A stretch of 44,256 nt of DNA from an uncultured Paenibacillus sp. (GTDB lineage: Bacteria; Bacillota; Bacilli; Paenibacillales; Paenibacillaceae), in NCBI GenBank assembly GCA_937895345.1, contig CALAWP010000063.1:1-44256 (forward strand). The letters are read 5' to 3'. The notes beneath the pieces were generated by a model. That model worked only from the letters and a program-made list of their open reading frames with translations. It was not told the origin of the DNA and ran no database searches. Below are positions 38,317-44,256 of the stretch, one piece after another. Positions within the stretch are counted from its first letter, which is position 1, and each line of letters opens with the position of its first letter. The position numbers and the translations under genes were made by a program.

Positions 38317-40107
38317 TCATGCATGCCGGTTGATCTTGGCGAGCTGCCCGGCGGCGGGACAGCGGTGCGGCAGGCTGACGGTGAAGGTGGTGCCCACCCC
38401 CATCTCGCTTTCCGCCGCAATGGCTCCCTGGTGATTGTCTATGATTTTATAGGAAACCATCAGACCGAGTCCAGTGCCTTTGTCCTTCGTCGTGTAGAAA
38501 GGCTGTCCGATCTTGGACAGCTGCTCCTCCGGAATGCCGGCCCCTTCGTCCTGAATGCGAATGACGACCGCCTCGCGTTCATCCAGAGCCATGTCGATCT
38601 TTACTTCTCCCCCGTTCTGCATAGATTCGATCGCATTTTTCAAGAGGTTAATAAATACTTGCTTCAATTGACTTTCCACGCCCATCACCCACATCGGATG
38701 TTTGGGGTAACGGTATTCCATATGTATGTTATGCAGCAGCGATTCCGTCTCCAGCAAGGCGACGATATCCTCCATCAGGCTTCTAAGATCGATATAAGCG
38801 TACTCGTGCATTTGAGGTTTGGACAACATCAGCAGCTCGCTGACGATCGATTCGATGCGCAGCAGCTCCGACTGAATGATCGAATGGTACCGGTTGCCCT
38901 TCACCCGTCCCGTGGCGATCAGCTGCATAAATCCTTTCAGGGAAGTGAGAGGGTTTCGGATTTCGTGCGCAATGCCGGCCGCCAGCTGTCCTGCGATGGA
39001 CAGCTTTTCGGAATTGATGAGCAGCTCCTCGTTTTTTTTGCGTTCCGAAATATCCCGAATAATGACTTGCTCGATCGGCGTGCCGAACATGTCCCCGCGC
39101 GCCCGAACCATCTCGGTATGCAGCAGATTGCCTCGAAGCGTAATCCATTGCAGCTCCACCGGCTTGTTCGGATCGGGGCCGTTTCCGCTTGCCGATTCCA
39201 GCCAGCCGGACATTTCGCCGCGATGCTTCTCGTGCAGCATGGAACAAATCGGGAGGCCGATCAGATCATATTCGTGTTCGGCTTCGAACAGCTTCAAGCC
39301 CGATGGATTGATGTATTCCCATTTGCCGTCTTTGATCAGGGCGATCGTATCCATCGAATTTTCTACAAGCAGTTTGTATTTCTCGTCGATGACCGCGTAT
39401 TTCCGCGTGTTGGACCAGGTGGTCAGGCTGAACGTAATAATGAGAAAGGAAGTGACGAACAGCACGAGAGCAAGCAAGAGCAAATAAGAGTTGACGCTTT
39501 CCGTCGTCAGAACGGCGCTGTATTCAATGGTCACCGCCGACATTCCGAGATAATGCATCAAGAGCGCCGACAAGCCCAGGATGGCGCTGCTCAAAATTTT
39601 GTATCTCGACGCGTTTCGTCTTATAAGCCTCAACGACATATACGTGCCCGCGAAGATGACGGTAAAGGAAAGTCCGAACAACCCGTATCGAATCGAAAAG
39701 TCATGGTAGGAATGAGTCAGCAACGACATGTAATGAAAAATGAGCGAAGCGGCCGAGAGCAGCAAGGCGGCTATCCAGTCCCTGCCCCCCGTGTCCGGCG
39801 CCCGGCCATACAAGTACAAGCCGCCAAACGTAACCGAAGAACCGGCCGCATATACGGCAAGGACGCTCCAGTCCACCACGATGAGAAAATCGGAGGAAAG
39901 CAAAGAGACGACGTGCATGGTCCATAGTCCTAGCCCGTAGATGACGGACGCTGCCGCCCCCCATTTCAGCAACGCCTGCGAATGCCGGGGCTTGGCGTGC
40001 TGGTTGATGAATTCGATGATGCTGAACATCATATATGAGGCGTAACCTATTATAGCCAGTGACAACAGCTGATAATAAGGGTTTCCAATCCATATCGAGT
40101 GGCTCAT
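38317..40107 (-). CDS. MHYT-PAS sensor histidine kinase, sporulation-kinase type
   Basis: 596 residues from ATG 40107, chosen because AGGAGGAG lies just upstream. The first 225 residues hold about seven membrane segments of the MHYT type (LWTMHVVSLLSSD, FHYMSLLTHS, LMHYLGMSAV), which may sense O2, CO or NO through metal. A PAS domain follows (about 245-360), then HisKA with phosphoacceptor His381 in AAGIAHEIRNPLTSLKGF, and an HATPase with NLLKNAIESM, DEGAGIP and GTGLGL. This resembles the sporulation kinases KinA-E, which feed Spo0F. No response regulator is adjacent. A Spo0A box lies 49 bases upstream. It is linked to alkC downstream. Confidence 0.9.
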   Translation of the reverse strand: MSHSIWIGNPYYQLLSLAIIGYASYMMFSIIEFINQHAKPRHSQALLKWGAAASVIYGLGLWTMHVVSLLSSDFLIVVDWSVLAVYAAGSSVTFGGLYLYGRAPDTGGRDWIAALLLSAASLIFHYMSLLTHSYHDFSIRYGLFGLSFTVIFAGTYMSLRLIRRNASRYKILSSAILGLSALLMHYLGMSAVTIEYSAVLTTESVNSYLLLLALVLFVTSFLIITFSLTTWSNTRKYAVIDEKYKLLVENSMDTIALIKDGKWEYINPSGLKLFEAEHEYDLIGLPICSMLHEKHRGEMSGWLESASGNGPDPNKPVELQWITLRGNLLHTEMVRARGDMFGTPIEQVIIRDISERKKNEELLINSEKLSIAGQLAAGIAHEIRNPLTSLKGFMQLIATGRVKGNRYHSIIQSELLRIESIVSELLMLSKPQMHEYAYIDLRSLMEDIVALLETESLLHNIHMEYRYPKHPMWVMGVESQLKQVFINLLKNAIESMQNGGEVKIDMALDEREAVVIRIQDEGAGIPEEQLSKIGQPFYTTKDKGTGLGLMVSYKIIDNHQGAIAAESEMGVGTTFTVSLPHRCPAAGQLAKINRHA

Positions 40108-40155
40108 GGGCGCTCCTCCTATATTCCGTTTCAAAACATACACCCTATATGATAG

Positions 40156-40164
40156 TTCGACAAA
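40156..40164 (-). promoter_or_regulatory. Spo0A box upstream of the histidine kinase
   Basis: On the minus strand TTTGTCGAA matches the Spo0A core (TGTCGAA) exactly. It overlaps a possible -35 (TTGTCG) placed 17 bases from TATGTT. Control by Spo0A is plausible for a sporulation kinase. Confidence 0.5.
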
Positions 40165-40349
40165 TTTCCAAATTATCCTTTTTATTTTGCTGAATTCCAT
40201 GTAGTTATTTGTTGAAAAAAAGTTCGAACGACATGGTTCGATCCTCCTAACGACGCTTGAAATCCGGGTCTATCAATGCTAGATTTGGGACATGCTGATA
40301 ATAGATTCACGGTTCGGCAATAGAGTACGCATCGAAGGGAATGTTGGAT

Positions 40350-40808
40350 GTGAAGATTTTAAAGGAATTCAAGGAATTCGCCACGAAGGGCAATGTCGTG
40401 GACTTGGCGGTCGGCGTCATTATCGGGGGAGCCTTCGGCAAGATCGTGACCTCTCTCGTCAACGATGTCATCATGCCTCCGATCGGCTTGCTGCTCGGCA
40501 ATATGGACTTTAAGGATTTGACCATACCGCTCGTCGATTTGGATACATGGGAAAGTCCGGACGGCGCGCTGCCGCCGGCCATCAACTACGGGCAATTTAT
40601 AAGCGTCGTGCTGGATTTCCTCATCGTAGCCGCGAGCATTTTCTTCATGGTCAAAATGTTGAACAATCTGCGCCGCAAAAAACCGGAAGCTCCGAAAGCG
40701 CCGACGGATAAGGATTGCCCGTACTGCCTGTCCAAAATTCCGATCAAGGCGACTCGCTGCGGCCATTGCACGTCCCAGCTGACGACGGCGGACGGTGCCC
40801 ATGGATGA
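40350..40808 (+). CDS. mscL: Large-conductance mechanosensitive channel with a C-terminal zinc ribbon
   Basis: 152 residues if started at GTG 40350 (AAGGGA about nine bases upstream). The ATG at 40341 directly abuts that site. The MscL core is clear: KEFKEFATKGNVVDLAVGVIIGGAFGKIVTSLVNDVIMPPIGLL (first membrane helix), then the second helix YGQFISVVLDFLIVAASIFFMVKMLN. It opens under membrane stretch to release solutes on hypo-osmotic shock. Instead of the usual C-terminal bundle it ends in CPYCLSKIPIKATRCGHC, a four-Cys zinc ribbon. The NUDIX gene overlaps its end by eight bases. Confidence 0.93.
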   Translation: MKILKEFKEFATKGNVVDLAVGVIIGGAFGKIVTSLVNDVIMPPIGLLLGNMDFKDLTIPLVDLDTWESPDGALPPAINYGQFISVVLDFLIVAASIFFMVKMLNNLRRKKPEAPKAPTDKDCPYCLSKIPIKATRCGHCTSQLTTADGAHG

Positions 40809-41448
40809 GGAACGCTTCGATATTTATGACGAAGATTTGAATCCCGCCGGCACCGCGACGCGGTCCGAGACGCATGCCAACGGCTACTGGCACCGCACCT
40901 TTCATTGCTGGCTGACCCGGCGCGCAGACGGACGGCAGACCGTGCTGTTCCAGCGGCGGCAAGCGGGCAAGGATACGAACCCCGGCTGTTACGACATTAC
41001 CGCCGCCGGCCATCTGTCCGCGGGAGAGACGATGCGGGAAGCCGTGCGGGAGCTGAAGGAAGAGCTTGGCGTATCGGTCCGGTTCGAGGAGCTTGTCCCG
41101 CTGGGACAAGTCCGGGAAATCGGCGAAGGCGAGGTAAACGGCCGGCCGTTCATCGACCGCGAGGTGAGCGACGTGTTCGGGCTCGTATGGAATCGGCCGC
41201 TCAGCGAGCTGCGTCTGCAGCCCGAAGAGGTCGCCGGCGTCTATGAAGCCGAAATCAACGAGCTGCTTGACCTGTTCGAAGGACGGATCGGCGAGCTGAA
41301 AGCGGTCGGCGTCGAGCTGCAGATTACGAAGGACGGCGGCGGAACAGCTCTTTCTCCGTCCGAGCGGGTTGTTCGGGCGGATCAATTCGTTCCCCGCGAG
41401 ATCTCCTACTATATCGACATACTGGATAAGCTTCGCCGCCTTGATTGA
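40801..41448 (+). CDS. NUDIX hydrolase
   Basis: 215 residues from ATG 40801, overlapping the mscL stop, so translation is probably coupled. The Nudix helix is GHLSAGETMREAVRELKEELGV, one residue shorter between the Glu and the RE than the textbook motif. The N-terminal DIYDEDLNPAGTATRSE and WHRTFHCWL resemble IPP-isomerase-like Nudix proteins. It probably hydrolyses a nucleoside diphosphate derivative, substrate unknown. A strong terminator follows. The mscL-NUDIX pairing has no evident functional link. Confidence 0.88.
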   Translation: MDEERFDIYDEDLNPAGTATRSETHANGYWHRTFHCWLTRRADGRQTVLFQRRQAGKDTNPGCYDITAAGHLSAGETMREAVRELKEELGVSVRFEELVPLGQVREIGEGEVNGRPFIDREVSDVFGLVWNRPLSELRLQPEEVAGVYEAEINELLDLFEGRIGELKAVGVELQITKDGGGTALSPSERVVRADQFVPREISYYIDILDKLRRLD

Positions 41449-41456
41449 ACGGGAGC

Positions 41457-41512
41457 GGCAAGTTAAGCGAATGCCCCGCGGACTTGGCCGCGGGGCATTC
41501 GCTTAGCTTGCC
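41457..41512. terminator. Strong bidirectional terminator
   Basis: A 17-bp perfect stem (AAGCGAATGCCCCGCGG, 41465-41481; complement 41488-41504) with a 6-base loop and an outer GGCAAG/CTTGCC extension. It separates the NUDIX gene from the convergent Cys-rich gene. There is no strong U-tract, so efficiency is uncertain. Confidence 0.7.
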
Positions 41513-41521
41513 TTCCGGCGA

Positions 41522-41914
41522 TCAATAGTAGTTGAAATTCACGTCGCCTGTGTAGCGGCTGACGCATATATCGAAAGTAACGACAACGTTTCTGCGTCTG
41601 CCGAAGACGCAGCAAATTTTGACGCAGTCAAAGCCCGGTCTAGGACAAAAGCCGAGAACTCTGCAGCGGCGGTCGTCCAGCAAATCTTGAACCGCCCACG
41701 CGTCGCAGCGGCGAATCGCGTCCACAAGCTTCCGCGCTTTGCATCGTCTTTCCAGCTTGTCAAAGAAACGGCTGAGCACGCGGCCGGACTCCTGCACGCC
41801 TTCTACGGCCGTATCGTTTGTTCTGCGGCGTTTCCGGTTGCGGCCGTAAGCGCCCATAACCCCTCTGCCCCGGTATCCGTTCCGATATCCGCCGACGTTC
41901 GAAATAGTGGACAT
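41522..41914 (-). CDS. Arg/Cys-rich protein, possible spore-coat component
   Basis: 130 residues with a Gly/Arg/Tyr-rich head (GGYRNGYRGRGVMGAYGRNRKRRR). A helical middle with ARKLVDAIRRCDAWAVQDLLDD follows, then a Cys-rich end (RRCRVLGFCPRPGFDCVKICCVFGRRRNVVVTFDICV). The ATG has GAGGAGGAA upstream. Its composition and its neighbour (a Tyr/Cys/Arg-rich peptide on the same strand) suggest a spore-coat role, but no specific coat family is recognised. No signal peptide. Confidence 0.7.
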   Translation of the reverse strand: MSTISNVGGYRNGYRGRGVMGAYGRNRKRRRTNDTAVEGVQESGRVLSRFFDKLERRCKARKLVDAIRRCDAWAVQDLLDDRRCRVLGFCPRPGFDCVKICCVFGRRRNVVVTFDICVSRYTGDVNFNYY

Positions 41915-42037
41915 CGTATTCCTCCTCTCTATTATGCATATTCCAGTTTATGCATTTGGAATCGGAGAGTATGGGTTAAGAGAGACGGACAAACGTTGAA
42001 ATCCTGTCCATCTTACGCCTATCCAGGCGGGTAATCG

Positions 42038-42069
42038 AAGAAAAGAACCCTTTCGGGCCCTTTTCTTCT
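42038..42069 (-). terminator. Intrinsic terminator of the Tyr-rich peptide gene
   Basis: On the minus strand AGAAAAGGGCCC and GGGTTCTTTTCTT form an A/T-then-GC stem around GAAA, ending in a U-rich run. It lies 19 bases after the stop at 42088. Confidence 0.7.
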
Positions 42070-42087
42070 AGCAGAGAGGCGCATCGA

Positions 42088-42258
42088 TTAGTAGTACGGG
42101 CGGCGGCAGCAGCTTTTTCTCAGGCCGCGAAAACGTCTGTGATGTCTGCGTTTGAAGCAATAGCCCCAGTAGTAGTTGTTCAAGTAAGAGTAGTAGTCAA
42201 AATAATAGTCGCCGTGACAGCCTTTCCCACAGTGTTTAACCTCGACGTCCTTTTTCAT
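42088..42258 (-). CDS. Tyr/Cys/Arg-rich 56-residue peptide, likely spore coat
   Basis: ATG 42258 has GAGGAGGAG eight bases upstream. The 56 residues hold 13 Tyr, 5 Cys and many Arg/Lys/His: CGKGCHGDYYFDYYSYLNNY, then YCFKRRHHRRFRGLRKSCC, ending YY. This composition matches small coat or crust proteins, which become cross-linked through Tyr and Cys. A sigma-K-like promoter with a perfect -10 lies 33 bases upstream and a terminator follows, so it is a complete single-gene unit. The family is not recognised. Confidence 0.7.
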   Translation of the reverse strand: MKKDVEVKHCGKGCHGDYYFDYYSYLNNYYWGYCFKRRHHRRFRGLRKSCCRRPYY

Positions 42259-42290
42259 AGATCAACTCCTCCTCTCCTATGGAACTACCA

Positions 42291-42317
42291 TATTTTATGC
42301 GGAAACGATAGATTGGT
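42291..42317 (-). promoter_or_regulatory. Sigma-K-like promoter of the Tyr-rich peptide gene
   Basis: On the minus strand AC (42316-42317), 16 bases, CATAAAATA (42291-42299). The -10 fits CATANNNTA exactly. It suggests late mother-cell expression. Confidence 0.5.
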
Positions 42318-42437
42318 ATAGGTAGATTCATAGAGGCAGACGCTGAAATGAAGACAAGCCAATGACAACTTTCTCACTCTGGGCCGTGTCTCACGTTAAT
42401 GGAAATACCCGTCATCTTTACTTATTCGGAACGAGGG

Positions 42438-43259
42438 TTAGGAGCAGCTTCGTTTATAGATGTTGACCGTTTGGGATGCGGAATCCCAAGAAACCTTCAC
42501 ACCGAGCGCCTCGGCCGTCTCCCTGGCCGGAACGTAGGAAACGCCGCCGATCAGATAACCGCTGGACAGCGCCTTCCCGTTCACGCTGACGTTGACCGCC
42601 GCAAGCTCGTTGGGAAGAGCATCGTTATCGCCTTCCGGCGCGATGGCGGGCAGCCGCTTTAAGCCAAACACTTCGGCCAGAGCTTCGACGATCGTCAGCG
42701 CCACCGTCTTTCGGTATGCGCCGCTCTTCAGCAGCTCCGCCTCGCGCGGATGCGTCATAAAACCCGCTTCGATCAGTACAGCCGGCATTTTCGTACGGGC
42801 AACGACCGTAAAATCGGCCTGTTTGACGCCCCGGTCCCGCAGCCCGGTTGCCTGAGTCAGCTTCCGCTGTACCGTATGGGCCAATCTCGCAGATACGGGG
42901 GAGCAGATCTTCGCCGTGTACGTTTCGATGCCGTTTGCTTCGTTCCAGGTCTCGCCGAACGCGTTGGCGTGAATGGACACGAACACGTCGGCTGGCCACA
43001 CGTTTGCGGCGGCTGTCCGCTCCGACAGCGGCACATCGCGAGCACCGTCCTCCGCATGCGTGAAACGAACGACAACTTCCGCTCCGGAAGCGGTTGAATA
43101 TAGCCTGAGCTCTTCTCGCATAAGCTCGGCCACCGCGCTATTGAACTGAAACTCCCGCATCGAGTCGTCCGGGCACCGCTTCCCAGGCGTATTCGGCCCG
43201 TGACCGGCGTCGATGGCAATCTTCAGCGGTATCGGCGTCTTGTTACTTGTTGTCGGCAT
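42438..43259 (-). CDS. N-acetylmuramoyl-L-alanine amidase (phage endolysin type)
   Basis: 273 residues from ATG 43259 (AGGCGGTG about nine bases upstream). An in-frame GTG at 43271 is less well placed. Residues 10-190 are the Amidase_3 zinc domain: IAIDAGHG (His), the Glu in REFQFN, VSIHANAF (His) and the catalytic Glu in VLIEAGFMTHPREAELL. The end (VNVSVNGKALSSGYLIGGVSYVPARETAEALGVKVSW) is a copper-amine-oxidase-like wall-associated domain. It cleaves peptidoglycan between MurNAc and L-Ala. It overlaps the holin gene by 17 bases, and together they form a lysis cassette. Confidence 0.88.
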   Translation of the reverse strand: MPTTSNKTPIPLKIAIDAGHGPNTPGKRCPDDSMREFQFNSAVAELMREELRLYSTASGAEVVVRFTHAEDGARDVPLSERTAAANVWPADVFVSIHANAFGETWNEANGIETYTAKICSPVSARLAHTVQRKLTQATGLRDRGVKQADFTVVARTKMPAVLIEAGFMTHPREAELLKSGAYRKTVALTIVEALAEVFGLKRLPAIAPEGDNDALPNELAAVNVSVNGKALSSGYLIGGVSYVPARETAEALGVKVSWDSASQTVNIYKRSCS

Positions 43260-43722
43260 GCGTATCCGCACCGCCTTTTGGTTTGGTCCTTCTTGCGTCT
43301 GCCGAATCGGCGGTCGGGTCGGCCACGCCGCCCCGATCCTTCAGCACCGCGATCATTCGTTTCACCGCCTCGGGCAGCGGCAGCCCGCTCCGGCCAAGAT
43401 TTTCGGTAACGGAGACCAGCTCGTTCGCGATATAAAAGTATACCGCCGCCGTCATAACGACGGCCTCCAGTTCCATCAGCACGTCGATGCGGTGCGCGAG
43501 GATGATGACGAGAAACATCAGTCCTTTCTTCGCCAGCCCGATCGCCCCGACCGCCGACGTCAATCCGCGACCCTCCTTGAGCGAAGCCGCCACGCCGGTA
43601 ATAATATCCGTCGCGATAGCCAGCAGCAGAAACGTCAGCGCCTCGGTCCACCGCCCAAACGCAAAACCAAAAAAAGCGCCGGCAACGCCGGCGCTTCCGT
43701 TTAGCAGGATTTGTGCATTCAT
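43243..43722 (-). CDS. Phage holin (phage_holin_4/TcdE type)
   Basis: 159 residues. Hydrophobic segments occupy about 8-27 (GSAGVAGAFFGFAFGRW), 28-50 (ALTFLLLAIATDIITGVAASL), 64-80 and 87-105, with the conserved DIITGVAASLKEGRGLTS loop of this holin family. The polar C-terminal tail is rich in Asp and Lys. It makes membrane lesions that release the endolysin. GGAGGGAGC precedes the ATG. The tail-type gene lies 25 bases upstream. Confidence 0.9.
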   Translation of the reverse strand: MNAQILLNGSAGVAGAFFGFAFGRWTEALTFLLLAIATDIITGVAASLKEGRGLTSAVGAIGLAKKGLMFLVIILAHRIDVLMELEAVVMTAAVYFYIANELVSVTENLGRSGLPLPEAVKRMIAVLKDRGGVADPTADSADARRTKPKGGADTHADNK

Positions 43723-43746
43723 TGGATGCTCCCTCCGTAAAAATAT

Positions 43747-44256
43747 TTAACTAATAGATATTAGATACAATTTGATATTTCCATAAGCTCTGAAGGTTGC
43801 ACTTGCTGATTCTGCTCTTATAACACATGACGTGTTTGTTGTATTTTCAATATGAAGAATCATAGTCGCCGTACCTCCTGAAGGAAGATAACAGTTAATT
43901 CTCCCTAAATTCGAGATAAATGCGTTACCAAAATTATAGAAACCACCTACTCCAAAGCTCCGCGACCATAAAAAAGCCAAATCCGGGGTGAAATTCAACC
44001 CCGTAATCTGCCATGAGTAAGTGGATGCCATTGTAGACATATCCGCTAGATCTATGCTAGCAAAGGGTCTGCCTTCTATCATCGAGCCTATCTTACCAAA
44101 AATATTTACGCCCGTACGGATATTGGCTGGGATAAAATTTGGGTCTGTAATCGTTACAAAATCATTGTTACCATCTCGATAGCCCTCAGACGCACGCAAC
44201 TTAAAAGTGTGGTGAAATTGTAGCTCTTCGGCCTACCATCGTCTTGAACATATCAG
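43747..44256 (-). CDS. Phage tail-type protein, partial or frameshifted at the window edge
   Basis: About 160 residues of a C-terminal tail protein: FVTITDPNFIPANIRTGVNIFGKIGSMIEG, which resembles the connector repeat of Paenibacillus-type phage tail proteins, then a Ser/Thr-rich beta domain (FLWSRSFGVGGFYNFGNAFISNL) to the stop. The frame continues upstream of TTG 44199 with plausible coding (ELQFHHTFKLRAS) until a TAG at 44233-44235. Another frame (MFKTMVGRR) precedes it, so a frameshift there is possible. The start lies outside the window or is disrupted. Confidence 0.55.

Larger units (their letters stand above)
42438..44256 (-). mobile_element. Prophage or phage-tail-like element, end of the lysis/tail region
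   Basis: Amidase, holin and a tail-type protein are consecutive on the minus strand, the usual order tail, holin, endolysin. The element continues beyond the right window edge. No attachment site was identified between 42259 and 42437, where I see only the sigma-K-like promoter and no gene. Confidence 0.65.

Noticed and set aside
40225..40240. LexA-like inverted repeat CGAAC / GTTCG upstream of mscL
   Set aside because: The half-sites are six bases apart where the Bacillus LexA box needs four.

Overview
The window reads as chromosomal DNA of a GC-rich, spore-forming Firmicute of the Paenibacillaceae type (Paenibacillus/Cohnella-like). The basis is strong AGGAGG ribosome sites with frequent TTG/GTG starts, a Bacillus-style beta-oxidation gene set, an SLH-anchored amylopullulanase, collagen-like spore-surface proteins, and a sporulation-type histidine kinase with a Spo0A box. 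No tRNA, rRNA, CRISPR array or intact insertion sequence was seen.

Layout. 160-1365: two small genes, one with a strong promoter and a 134-nt leader, then a hotdog thioesterase. 1372-14970: a fatty-acid degradation locus. fadF (electron transfer to the membrane), fadN, fadA, fadE, lcfA and the thioesterase lie on the minus strand, and etfBA diverges on the plus strand. The locus is full of tandem repeats: an Ala/Ser/Pro/Glu extension on LcfA, a 12-residue repeat at the FadF N-terminus, a 39-bp hairpin-forming repeat before fadA, and tandem copies resembling the fadF 3' end. 15096-19750: a SRAP-fold protein lacking most catalytic residues, an AraC regulator, a DUF6273-like protein, a beta-propeller-like protein behind a Fur-box-like site and an 11-bp repeat array, and a short RCC1-like protein. 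19888-20145: a 52-bp tandem array. 20402-25813: a 1695-residue surface GH13 enzyme, with a promoter, two LacI-family-type operators and an intrinsic terminator upstream of it that together define a small RNA or an attenuated leader.

26026-30093: two collagen-like spore-surface genes with similar basic N-termini. The second apparently starts at CTG. Between them is a 51-bp repeat block that is open in the minus frame. 30177-33390: a membrane-anchored protein, ilvA and an aldo/keto reductase. 33557-36533: a coupled operon of MGDG-synthase-type glycosyltransferase, MFS transporter and VTT/TVP38 membrane protein. 36631-42258: small proteins, AlkC, an MHYT/PAS histidine kinase, MscL plus a NUDIX hydrolase, and two minus-strand genes likely to be spore-related. 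42438-44256: a phage lysis module (amidase, holin) and a tail-type protein that runs toward the window edge, the end of a prophage or phage-tail-like element.

How the parts work together. LcfA activates fatty acids. FadE, FadN and FadA run the beta-oxidation cycle. EtfAB takes electrons from FadE, and FadF probably passes them to menaquinone. A good cre site before fadF suggests glucose repression. The collagen-like genes and the Tyr-rich peptide have sigma-K-like promoters, which points to late mother-cell expression and the spore surface.
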